From contig RPFO01000436.1 of the NCBI GenBank assembly GCA_009746045.1, forward strand, positions 1,241,772 to 1,303,771: 62,000 bases of DNA, given 5' to 3'. This document shows, in pieces, positions 1-11,539 of this stretch. The notes beneath the pieces were generated by a model that worked only from the letters and a program-made list of their open reading frames with translations, was not told the origin of the DNA and did no database searches. Within the stretch, counting starts at the first letter, position 1. Each line of letters opens with the position of its first letter. A program made the translations under genes and the position numbers. This DNA comes from Mesostigma viride (Eukaryota > Streptophyta > Mesostigmatophyceae > Mesostigmatales > Mesostigmataceae).

Positions 1-2
1 AA

Positions 3-1289
3 GATGACGCGCTTGTGGAGCTGCTGGCCGCCACGCTGCAGCTGCACGAGGTCGCCAGTAGTCAGGGGCATGAGGTGGTTGTCGGTGATGAGAGCGCAGT
101 CGCCAGTAGTCATGGGAACACACGAGACGCCTGCCCCTCGGCACTGCCTACCGCCAGGGACCCAACCAGCGGCCCCAGCCAGCCGCTCCCTGCGAGCTCC
201 TCAGGGTGCCTGGGTCCTGTGCCTTACCGCGCTTGCTTCTCCATACTGCATGAGCGCTCCGTGACGCTGCACCCCTCTCCGCCCACAGCGCTGGCTGCCC
301 ACGACCGAACTGGAGACCCTGCGGACGACTGCTGCCACCTGCAGTCTCAGCCGCACGGCCATGCCCAAACCCCTGGATTATCCCTGGTCCTGCCCCCCCT
401 GCTGGGTGCGGCGCTGCACCCCCACGCCCTCTTCCACGCACTCCTGGCGTCTGCAGGGCATGATTCGACGCTGGCCATCGACCTGCTTCTGTCGCCCGAC
501 ACGGGGGAACCCTTCCTGCGCTACCTGCTGCGCTACCTGCGGTTTGCGGCCACCGACGTCCCTGGCTTCCTCTGCCAGGCCCCTGGAGGCTGGCACGCAG
601 TCAACCTTGGCACGCAGCAGGGCCAAGTCGCCCTCACAGTTAAGGTGGGCGAGTGGTGCGGGCACCAGCAGGCCCTCAGCACTCCACCGGCAGCTTGGGA
701 GGGGGATGCTGCTGGCCCAGCGGACAGTTTGGGTGCCCAGGCAGCCAGGGTAAACCAGCGGAGCTGTGTGCCCAGCTCAGGTGGTCAGGCAGGTGGCGGC
801 CAGGGGCCCATTGCCTTCATGATGGGCCGTATTGCAAAGCAACGCAGGGCACGTCCAGGAGCCGCGGCGGATACCTGCATGGTGATCAAGGCATTGTTGC
901 CGTATGGGAGCAGCGGTGGTAGTAGTGGCAGTGGTGGTAGTAGTTGCAGCAGCAGTGGTGGTAGTAGTAGAAGCAATGGGGATGGTGGCAGTGGCAGTGA
1001 CAGCGGCGGTGGTAGCAGCAGCAGAAGAGGAAGCAGTGATAGGAGTAGAAGCGGCGTTAGTGGCAGCAGTAGAGATAGTAGCAGCAGCAGTGGCGGCAGC
1101 AGCAGTGGCAGCCATGACAACAGCAGTGGCGGCAGCGTGGGCGCGGGTGGCGAGGGGCAGGCTGACGATGTGGGGGGTGTCCCTGTGCGGATGTCCCTGC
1201 GCTGCCTGGGCGACTTGGCGGTGCGGCTGCGGCAGCTGCAGAAGCGCCATGTGTTCCCTTACAACCCGCAGCCACTTGTCAACCGGTGA
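3..1289 (+). CDS. Lines-homologue protein, C-terminal part (5' end outside window)
   Basis: The reading frame enters from the left edge and stays open to TGA at 1287-1289. Two blocks match the conserved parts of the eukaryotic Lines (LINS1) family. The first is ALHPHALFHALLASAG followed by LAIDLLLSPDTGEPFLRYLL (about 410-540), corresponding to the 'LL.SPET.FL.YLLRYL' core. The second is LGDLAVRLRQLQKRHVFPYN near the end (about 1207-1262), corresponding to the family's C-terminal 'RLQKKNLFPYNP..LL' motif. Between them lies a Ser/Gly-rich low-complexity insertion from an AGC/GGT tract (about 905-1140), absent from animal homologues as far as I recall. The molecular function of the family is poorly defined. 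The last codon is followed by a possible donor (CG then GTGAGC), but the candidate intron would be only about 35 nt, so I keep the stop at 1287. Residues before about 290 match poorly and may include an intron. The family call is from remembered motifs. Confidence 0.72.
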   Translation, partial: DDALVELLAATLQLHEVASSQGHEVVVGDESAVASSHGNTRDACPSALPTARDPTSGPSQPLPASSSGCLGPVPYRACFSILHERSVTLHPSPPTALAAHDRTGDPADDCCHLQSQPHGHAQTPGLSLVLPPLLGAALHPHALFHALLASAGHDSTLAIDLLLSPDTGEPFLRYLLRYLRFAATDVPGFLCQAPGGWHAVNLGTQQGQVALTVKVGEWCGHQQALSTPPAAWEGDAAGPADSLGAQAARVNQRSCVPSSGGQAGGGQGPIAFMMGRIAKQRRARPGAAADTCMVIKALLPYGSSGGSSGSGGSSCSSSGGSSRSNGDGGSGSDSGGGSSSRRGSSDRSRSGVSGSSRDSSSSSGGSSSGSHDNSSGGSVGAGGEGQADDVGGVPVRMSLRCLGDLAVRLRQLQKRHVFPYNPQPLVNR

Positions 1290-2712
1290 GCTCTCCCACC
1301 TGTCCTCTCATTCGTTGCAGTGTTCTAGTTTGTGAAGGATGAGCAGGGTGTGGAAAGTAGAGTGTAGTCCACTGATGTACAACTGATGCACAAAGCAGCC
1401 ATACCATGCAGCCGCTCTCTTGTGGATCGATGTGCCATGCTTGTTGCTTGTCTGCCCTGACCCATGGTGGAGTGGAGCGGAGTGGAGTGTGTTGTCTCCA
1501 CCATCGCCCATGCGGCAGCGCACGTCCACAAAGTGGCGTTAGGGTGTAGGGTCCCTCCCATGATTCCTGTTCCCCAACACCCTACTCATGACAACAGCTT
1601 GCCATCGATCTTCACCCCACCCTGCTCCTCATCCCGCGCATGCTTGGCCCCCTGTAGTAGCTACCGCCCCTGCTCACCCTTGCCCCTGCTGTAGCCATCC
1701 TTGCCCCCATGCTGCTGCTCACGACCGATGCAACAAGCACGGCTTATCTATCTCCGTGGGGGTCACGGTCGCGGACTATCGGCAGGGAAGGAGGTGGCAT
1801 GTTTTGACCTCAGTACAACAAGCAGCACCACCCATGGCTTCTGCAGCTGTGGCCCTATGGGAACCAAAACAATGTAAACCAGTGTTGGCCCGATGGGAAT
1901 ATGGGTAGCCTAAGTTGCTTACTTCTTTAGAAAAATACATTTTAAAGTTCCGGTTTGAAATGATAAGTAACGGACGTCAAAGTGGTGGGCGGCTAGTAGG
2001 TTTCAGATCAATTTTAGGTCCTGTGTGATCAAGCAGCTCTTGTGTGTGCCTTTGCAGCTGACATTGCCTAACTTCCACCTTTCCTTGATGGATCTTGTCA
2101 TAGCAAGTAGCTTGACTGCCTTCCTGTCAGATGACATGGCCATGCTCTAGAGTACAAATGACTCATGCAGTCATCTTACAGACCACTTCTTGCTTCATCG
2201 AGTACCCATCGGCCTATGTCAGCAATCAGGTGTGCTGGACCAGAATGGAATAAGAAACATATGACAAGATTTTTTAACCCGAGAGCTTCATGGTTGTTGC
2301 TAAGATATATCTGCCAACCTTTGTTGGACTGGGAATTGGCTTGCTGGTGTTGTGCCCTGCAGGATATTGGCGCTTTTGCAACGTTGCCCTGCCCATTCTT
2401 CTTTGTAGCAAGAGATTGCGGTGCTATTCTGTGGGACGGGTTCAAAGCCTGAACCAGCACAAGTTGAGGCACTGCTGACCCCTTACACAACATGGGAAGG
2501 GCCAAAGCGAGGGGCATTCTCTCACTCACCACGAGGGCACAGGCCTCAGCATGCTCTCCCTGCACCAGTATACAGGCACAACTCAGGGTGTAATAGGACC
2601 CTGCGTTGGCCGGTGAACAGGGGGCAGATGCAGGTAAAGCATGGGGCATCCTTAATCCGCTCAGCCAGCAAAGAATCGAGCAGAAGCCAGAGCATACTGC
2701 CCTAGCCCTGCG
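1290..2712. other. 3' UTR and intergenic DNA, no gene recognised
   Basis: Contains the presumed 3' UTR of the Lines-homologue gene. The remainder shows only short unconvincing open frames on both strands and no match to the repeat families found elsewhere in the window. Confidence 0.5.
1873..1877 (+). terminator. Candidate polyadenylation signal TGTAA
   Basis: TGTAA is the usual chlorophycean polyadenylation element. It lies about 585 nt after the stop of the Lines-homologue gene, a plausible 3' UTR length. No transcript evidence. Confidence 0.35.
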
Positions 2713-2923
2713 TTTAAGATTCCCCGGTTTAAGATCTTGTGACCCTGAATTTTGGAATTTCAGGTTTAAGATTGCCGGGCTGGTTTGGGGCAAAAGATCT
2801 TAAAGTGGGTACAAATGTGCTGATCGGTGGTTAATCTGTACTCAGGTTCACCGCTCAGGTTTAAGATCCTACAGTTCTCAACTTTAAGATTGTCAGCCCT
2901 GGATTCGATTTCAGGTTTAAGAT
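2713..2923. repeat. Cluster of dispersed TTTAAGAT words
   Basis: TTTAAGAT occurs at 2713-2720, 2728-2735, 2765-2772, 2860-2867, 2883-2890 and 2916-2923, with an inverted copy at 2797-2804. Several copies are extended to CAGGTTTAAGAT. Spacing is irregular, so this is not a simple tandem array. Confidence 0.7.
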
Positions 2924-2940
2924 CGCATTTCTGGGTCGGT

Positions 2941-3795
2941 CACGGGACTGAGGTCCCGTTCCATGATCGCTTCAAACTGCTGGGGAGCATGCTCCCCGAC
3001 ACCGCCGACGATGTGGACACTCGCATTGGCCTGGCCTGGGCCAGGCTCCGCTCGCTCAACACCTATTGGCACTCGAAGGACCTGGGCGAGGACCGCAAGC
3101 AAGTGCTCTTCAAGGTCCTGGTCCTCACGGTGCTCACCTACGGCGCCGAGGCATGGACGCTCACGGACACGCTGGTCACCCCGCTGAACGGCAAGGTTTA
3201 CAGGATGCTCGACAGGTCCTGAATGTAGGGTTTTCCACGCATAGACGTTAGAGTCTTTGTATGAGGGTATGCCCCGTGTTACGGATGAGATTAGGCAGCG
3301 TAGGATAGCATTTGTAGGACATCTTGCTAGAGCCAGCCAGGTAGACACCACCCTTGGTCTGGCCGGCCCCCAGCGGCTTGGCCAGCCAGGGCGGCATATC
3401 CTGACCTAACCTGGCCCCAAGGAGCAACCCAGACGGGTTGGTAGACCTGCCATGAACTATACAGATCAGTTGCTGAGCGACCTAGTGGTCCCAGCCCAGT
3501 TTAAACACCACATTTCCTCCCTCTCTCTTGCTTGGACTGCCATGCAGGACAATAAGAGGTAGGCAGACCATTGTCCAGGCCCACACGCCAGCCCCTGTGG
3601 GCAAGCCCCCCCCCCAGGAGGAAGGGGTGCTTTGCTGTGTAGAGCAGCTAGGATTCTTGTAGTTCTAATAGTTTAGAGTTAGCTTAGTTAGGTTTCGCGG
3701 CTTCGCCCACCCCCATCCATCACGCAAGGGAATACGTGCTATATGATCTCCCCACGGAGTCATGTTATAATTTTATTTAAATCATTCAATTAAAT
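2941..3795 (+). mobile_element. LINE-B1, 5'-truncated non-LTR retrotransposon
   Basis: An 855-bp insertion flanked by a perfect 13-bp target-site duplication, tttctgggtcggt, at 2928-2940 and 3796-3808. It starts inside the region after the RT catalytic core: RFKLLGSMLPDTADDVDTRI, then FKVLVLTVLTYGAEAWTLTD, then a shifted frame with RRIAFVGHLARASQVDTT and LGQPGRHILT. The same order is seen at the C-terminus of LINE-A. The coding part is broken by frame changes and stops, so it is dead. The 3' UTR ends with a small CTCC/GGAG hairpin (3748-3759) and an AT-rich tail. The truncation and duplication are those expected from target-primed reverse transcription. Confidence 0.88.
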
Positions 3796-3808
3796 TTTCT
3801 GGGTCGGT

Positions 3809-4195
3809 TGGACCCCATTCTTAAACAAGGGGGGGGGAGGAGTACTTGGCTTGGACAACCACACAAAATCTAGAGCCATATGGCATAATCTAGAGCATGT
3901 CATTGATCCACCCAACGGGGACCACGAGTGTACTATTGCCTAGTTACGTGTCACAAACACAGCAATGCACAAGCAAAGTGACTGTTGTAAACCTAGCAGT
4001 ATCAAGGAGACAACCGGAGATCGGGAGAATCCGGAGTACCATGGTAGCTCGTGCCTGCCGTTATCTTGTCCACTGAATGAGCATAATTGGTAAATCATGC
4101 AGTTCCATTGAGGAGCTGCGGAACATTCTACTCTTGCAATGGTCGGGCCCCATCTATAAAATAGATAGAATAGACCAATAGGAATGTAACCTTGC
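3809..4195. other. Spacer with a fragment of short element S (4003 to about 4078)
   Basis: Mostly unassigned sequence. CAAGGAGACAACC at 4003, with the following GGGAGAATCCGGA and CATGGTAGCTCG words, matches element S at 13398, 22508 and 57685. No coding signal seen. Confidence 0.55.
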
Positions 4196-6190
4196 CACAC
4201 CCAGAGCCACGAGCCACGAGGTAGCCATGGCTGACGGCGGCGCTCATAACTTTCACGTTTGAGCACCGAATTTAGTCGTGAATATCGCTATCGCTTCGTC
4301 TTTCTAAGACGCATATGCTGATATAATTTTCCGACGCTATTACGCAGTATATGGCGAACAAACGCGCTTCGACGCAACGCAGCCTGGCGGCTGCGCTCGG
4401 CAATGAAAATACGTCTGCAGCTTCGCCCTCCGGTCCGGCAGGCAGCAGTGACACTAGTCGCGCACTGGTGGTCGCCCAGCCCCCGCCCGGGCTTCATGCC
4501 TCGCCTTCAGCCTCGCCTGAGCCCAAACGCAGCCGCCCAACCGAACCTAGCTGGTCTGAGGTCGACTTTAACGTTGACAAATTATTTTCCACCTTCGACG
4601 TCAACAGACCCGGCTATTTCGACAGGCCACCCATCCGGATACTGGAGCTCCTGTATTTCGGGTCGCATACCTCCCTTCTTGACCTGTGCCAGCGCCTCCA
4701 ACGCCACAACTGCTTCCGCAGCCAGAATGACGGCCAGTTTCAGGCCAGCCAACCTGACCTGGCTGCAGGCTGGTCGCGACCGCGCCTTCAGCTTGCCGCC
4801 CTCTTTTCCATCCTTCAGCGTACTTCCGCGGAACTCTGGCAACCCATCCCCTTCGGACCGAATCCACCTTCCTCCACCACCTCCACGCAGCCATCTCACA
4901 GCACGTGACGCCCCTCGCTGCAGATGTGGCAGCCGTGGGTCGTAGGCTGGCTGCTGAGCTCCCCACCATCCCCACCGCCACTGCCACCCTCCTCGCCTCC
5001 ACCGGCCCCCCCCTCCGTCCGCCTCCACCGACGCCATCACCGCCCTGGCAGCTCCGCGACATTGACCAGCGCCATAATGCAATCGCCATCGAGGTCCTGC
5101 AAAACACCGCAGGCCTCACCGCCCAGGCTGTGAAGGACATTGCCGCCAAGCCAGCCCCGGCTGGCCTGGCCGGCGATGCTCCTCCCATCCCGACCTGGGC
5201 GGACATGCTTAAGCAGCACGCCACCTCCACCACCTCCGCCGTCGCAGCACAGCTCCAGCAGCAGACGCTCGACCTCCGCGAGGAGGCCGAGCTCGCCAAG
5301 CGCAGCCTCAACGTCATTGTCAGGAACTTCGACATGGAGGAAGGTGAGAATTCCGAGAAGCTTGCACGTACGTTTGAGAGAGAAATTCTTAGTCGCATGG
5401 GCCTTACTGGTGAGATTGAGCTGGTCGCCCAGTGACTCGCCCACCGCCTTCCCCGCGCGCGGGGTAAGGCAGGGGCTCCCCCGCTCCTTCTCACCTTTCT
5501 GAGAACCCGGCGGACAAGATTTCTTTTCTCCGACGCCGCAAGCGGCTCGAGAAGACTCTCTTCACCCTTGACGATGACTTGACCCTGGCGCAGCAACAAC
5601 GGCGACGGGAGCTATGGCCGACCTACCTCCAGCTCCAGCAGACCAAGGCGGGGCAGCCGGTGTACTGGAAGGGGGCGGCCATCTACGTCGGCCACAAGCC
5701 CTGGCATGCGACCCCCGCGGCCCCAGTGACCCCAGACGCCCCAGCTTAGGGGAATACAGCAGTAGTAGTGTAGAATAGATAGATAGACCGTGGCCATGTA
5801 CATGTACGCCTCCTACAGGCACTATACCAGCTGAGCCACACGCATTATTTAACCATGTACATGTGTGCCTATGATGTGCCACACTCCAGATGATGCCTAG
5901 TTTTATTTAGTTATGCTGTGCCCATGCAGAGAGCTGCTCTCTGCTGAGATGCGACGCTCTAGCTTTTGTATAGCTATGATAATCTTCCCCCGCATGACAT
6001 GCTCCCCCTTAGCTGGGCATAGCGTGATAGATCATGAGGGTGCAGGTGCCCTGGTGCACCTAGAGCATGTGTTGTTTACATTCCCACCCTTGCAGGAAGT
6101 AACTTAGAATGTATTATAGGCCATATGCCCCTTCTCTGGGCTATGTGCTACAGATACTCCCAACGGAGTTATGTTCCTAATTAATTAATT
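4196..6190 (+). mobile_element. Family H, copy A: ORF1-only retroelement
   Basis: Nearly collinear with copy C at 20182-22210 in the opposite orientation. Order: a 5' leader beginning near GAGCCACGAGCCACGAGG (about 4203), an ORF1-like coding region (4351-5749), about 430 bp of 3' UTR, a hairpin at 6156-6169 and an (ATTA)n tail. No endonuclease or RT sequence lies between the leader and the tail. The tail is shared with copy B, which runs the other way, forming a perfect 70-bp palindrome at 6156-6225. The exact 5' edge is uncertain by about 10-20 bp because no target-site duplication could be assigned to this copy. Confidence 0.8.
4351..5749 (+). pseudogene. ORF1-like protein of family H, copy A (frameshifted)
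   Basis: ATG at 4351 starts MANKRASTQRSLAAALGNEN, which aligns with the copy C start. The frame is lost in the Pro-rich middle, continues from about 4905 (TPLAADVAAVGRRLAAELPT) to a stop at 5433-5435, and shifted frames carry homology to TAG at 5747. The C-terminal half has a helical stretch (AQLQQQTLDLREEAELAKRS) and then RSLNVIVRNF, with 'HRLPRARG', 'PPLLLTF' and a basic R/K-rich end. This order of coiled-coil-like segment, RRM-like module and C-terminal basic part is that of L1-type ORF1 proteins, which bind element RNA. Several frameshifts make it a pseudogene. Assignment to the ORF1p fold is by motif order, not by search. Confidence 0.65.
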
Positions 6191-7500
6191 AATTAATTAA
6201 TTAGGAACATAACTCCGTTGGGAGTGTATGTAGCACATATCCCAGAGAAAGGGCATATGACTTTTAATACATTCTAAGCTACTTCCTGCAAGGGTGGGAA
6301 TGTAAGCGACACTTGCTCTAGGTGCGTCAGGGCACCTGCACCCCCGGCCATGATCTATCAAGCTATGCCCAGCTAAGGGGGAGCCTGCGGTCATGTGGGG
6401 GGAACTGAAGATCAACATGGCTATACAAGAGCTAGGGCATGGCTTCTCAGCAGAGAGCGACTCTCTGTATGTATAGGCAGGGCTGAGCTAATTCTTAATG
6501 CAGCATCCATGGGGGGCCCATTATAGGCAGGGCGTGGCTAAATTCTTAAATGCATCATCCATGGCCATTATGGGCGCACATGCGCTGGCCGGGACCGCGT
6601 GGTAGGCTAAGCCTTACTAATCTACAAGTACTGCTATATTCCCTAGACTGGGGGTGCCTGCCAAGGCTTGTGGTCGACGTGGATGACGTCCCCCCTCCAG
6701 TATACCGGTTTCCCCCCTGCGCTTTGCCGTATCTGGAGGTAGGTCGGCCATAGCTCGCGTCGCCACATCTGTGGCAAGGGGGGTCACGTGCTGCTCGAAA
6801 GCTTCCTTAAGGAGGGTGTGGATGATGGCTTCGGTGGGGAAGGTACGTGGGGGGCGGTGGGGAAGCCCAGATCTCGGCGTCGGAGCGCCCGAGGAGGGAG
6901 CAGAGGGCGAAGCGTTGAAGCTTGGGGCGACTTATGCGGAGAACTCTCGGGAGATCCTCGGCGGGGTCGGCAGGCTGGCCACCTGGCCAGCGGCCGCGGT
7001 TGTGGGAAATGAGGTGCGAGCACAGGGCTACAAGCGAGGTGTGCATGCGTGCCTAAAAACACGTCTTCCATGAAGGCTCCTGGGCGGCGAGTCCAGTAGC
7101 CAGGTGCGTTGATGTCAAAGGCGATCTCGTCCCAGTGCGGCTCGGCAGGGCGACTGCGCTTAGGCTCAGGCAATGCAGATGGCGAGGCAAGCCCGGTGGG
7201 CTGGGCGATCACCAGTGCGCGACTAGTGTCACCGCTGCCTTCCGGACCTGAGGGCGAAGCTGCAGCCGGAGCTGCAGACGTATTTTCATTGCTTATAACG
7301 CATTCGCCAGGCTGCGTTGCGTAGATGAGCATTTGCTCGTCATGTATTGCGTAATAGCTTCGGAAAATTATATCAGCATGTGCGTCTTAGAAAGACGAAG
7401 CGCTTGGGATGTTCACAGCTGAATTCGGTGCTCAAACGTGATGGTTATGAGCTCCGCCGTCAGCCATGGCTACCTCGTGGCTCGTGGCTCGTGGCTCGTC
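6191..7500 (-). mobile_element. Family H, copy B: internally deleted ORF1-only element
   Basis: Opposite orientation to copy A, tail to tail. The hairpin is at 6212-6225, and the 3' UTR (6230-6480) matches the copy A arm with moderate divergence. The 5' leader near 7340-7500 repeats the 'CTCGTGGCTCGTGGCTC' end. The coding region keeps the N-terminal part (codons from 7286 downward include SNENTSAAPAAASPSGP), then jumps to the C-terminal end near 6750, so the coiled-coil and RRM part is missing. The product would be non-functional. Confidence 0.75.
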
Positions 7501-8640
7501 AGCGGGGCCTTAGTATAATTGACGGGAGCCGCAGCGGTTAGTAGCTACTTGACGGGTTTACCTGACATGATCATGAGGATCGTGGGCAGAGATTTACGGA
7601 ACTCCGCCGCTGGACGGGACTGACAGGATTGACGACATTGACGGGATTAATGGCATTGATGGGATTGATTGACGACTGCTGCATGGACGGAATACTGTTG
7701 ACGGGATAAACTTGGCGGGGTTCTACTCCACGGGATTCCGGCTACTTCAAGGGCTTCCGCCACTTGACAGGATCCGCATGCAGGCTGGGGACGGGAAAGG
7801 TTGTAGAGGTTGAGTTGAGTGGAGTTTTTTCCCGCGCCGGTTGTCCGACCGGTTTATTAATAGTGGATCCAAAGACCAGCAACGTGGGAATGGGACCTCT
7901 TGCGGAACTTGGAAGTCATCTATGGCAGATCAATGGGTGGGAATAGCCTAGGCCAGTGGGGGTCGAATTTAGATAGGACGCCTCACGTCTTGCAAAAATG
8001 CGACTTTTTTATTCGGGGCGGAGCCCTATGATGGGATACACGTGTAATTATAATAATAATGATAATAACAATGATAATAATAATAATGATAATAATGGCT
8101 GAGCTGTAGCGTGCCGAGTGCCGGGACTAGGGTCGAGCCTAACGTGTGGACAGTGGCCGGATCAGCTTTATCAAGGATCAGCCTTATGTTCGACCAGTAA
8201 TTCAGCACACACACACAATAAACTTCAGGCCGTAACTTAGTGAGGGTGGATTTGGGCCACAAGAGTGGATCAGCCAGCGCCAACCTACTGGCACTGCTTG
8301 GCATGTAAAGGCAAACGAGGATGGAGGTCCTCGTCAGGTTCGGACGCTGTCAATTGACTCGGTGTATAAGCCTCAACGTATTCTAATGTCTCCTTGGTAT
8401 TCTAATGTCTGTTATGTAACCCTTAATTTGTGTATGAACACATGCTGAAATATTCTAGAAGGTAAATTGTAATGCCCCAGGGCCTACGCTGTGACTACAG
8501 CAAGTAGCCCTTAGCACATGCAGGGAATACATTCTATTCTCAAGCGCATGTCAAATCCGGGACGCCAGTCCTGTAATTAAAAGACGATCTTCCGCACGTT
8601 TCTGGCCAGTACGCTTCTAGCACGTTACATCACTGGGCTG
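7501..8640. other. Low-complexity spacer, no gene recognised
   Basis: From 7510 to 7780 a degenerate 'ttgacgggat' motif recurs with irregular spacing. From 8044 to 8100 there is an AAT/GAT-rich trinucleotide stretch. No convincing open frame or repeat-family match was found in the rest. Confidence 0.5.
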
Positions 8641-9003
8641 TGTCCAGAGTCCACGCCTCGCAGCCATAGAGGAGGATGTTGAGGACAAGGGCCTTGAGTA
8701 GAAAATGCGCATAGTACTCCGTGGCATGCCCATGCGCATGGCACGCAAGTACTTTAACTGCATGCAAGTAGTTACTTACTTAGAAAATGCGCTTGCGCTG
8801 CTCACATCAGGTAGTGGCATGACAGTCCAGAACCTGTTGATCGAGGCGGCGGAGGGGCCGCCCAGGCCCGATAGCTGCTGGCCGATGTGGGTGGTGATGT
8901 CATCATCTGCCATGGAGGGAGGCCCAGCTGCACCAAGGAGCTTGAAGCGAGTCGCCGTATGGTCCAGCATTAATTTGGTTACAGTTGGTAAGGACTGCGT
9001 CAT
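8641..9003 (-). mobile_element. Degraded LINE RT C-terminal fragment, interrupted by element G
   Basis: On the minus strand the words RFKLLGAAGPPSMADDDITT (about 8945-8890) and KALVLNILLYGCEAWTLD (about 8698-8645) correspond to the post-RT region of the LINE families here. The two halves are separated by a 70-bp insertion (8711-8780). The wording is closest to the degraded RT at 11540-13170. Confidence 0.7.
8711..8780 (+). mobile_element. Element G: 70-bp retroelement stub with target-site duplication
   Basis: Flanked by tagaaaatgcgc at 8699-8710 and 8781-8792, a 12-bp direct repeat. The core is actccgtggcatgcccatgc, followed by an (ACTT)n-like 3' tail. The same core plus tail recurs at 13565-13614 and 23147-23193. 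Removing the insert and one repeat restores the RT coding frame of the host LINE fragment. Confidence 0.8.
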
Positions 9004-9108
9004 GCACCCTCCACAGCCGCGACGGGCCGGGCAGCTCGGGCCCCCTTCTTCAATCAGATAGACACCTAGATATTAGTTCTGGTATGATAAATATCGTGTT
9101 ATTCATCG

Positions 9109-11262
<2,154 letters not shown>

Positions 11263-11269
11263 TCTACTA

Positions 11270-11519
11270 AGGGTAGCACATGTCCATGCCTCCTTGTTAT
11301 GATATGCTCACATGGGTCTTATTGCATCCACAGAACTTGCCGGATCGTCTATCGTGTCCGATTCAATGCTGCTGACAGTGGCATGCCTCTGGCATGTATA
11401 GGAGAGAGGGGTCTCTGCCCTTTCTTCCTGTTGTGCACATACAGGGATTAAAAGCACTCCGGTGCTCCGTGACTCTCCAACGGGAGCACGAGTTTAATTA
11501 ATTAGTTAATTAATTAATT
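11270..11519 (+). mobile_element. Family E, 3' end copy 1
   Basis: About 250 bp matching the reverse complement of 56890-57165. Shared words include ATGATATGCTCACATGGGTC and GGGATTAAAAGCACT. It ends in a hairpin with a GU wobble (11473-11486), GCACGAG and an (ATTA)n tail. No coding part is present in either copy. Confidence 0.75.
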
Positions 11520-11539
11520 CATGTCCATGCCAAGCCTTT

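Noticed and set aside
1284-1341. Terminal intron in the Lines homologue (GTGAGC to TTGCAG)
   Set aside because: It would be only about 35 nt, shorter than other introns in the window, and the existing stop gives a good C-terminus.
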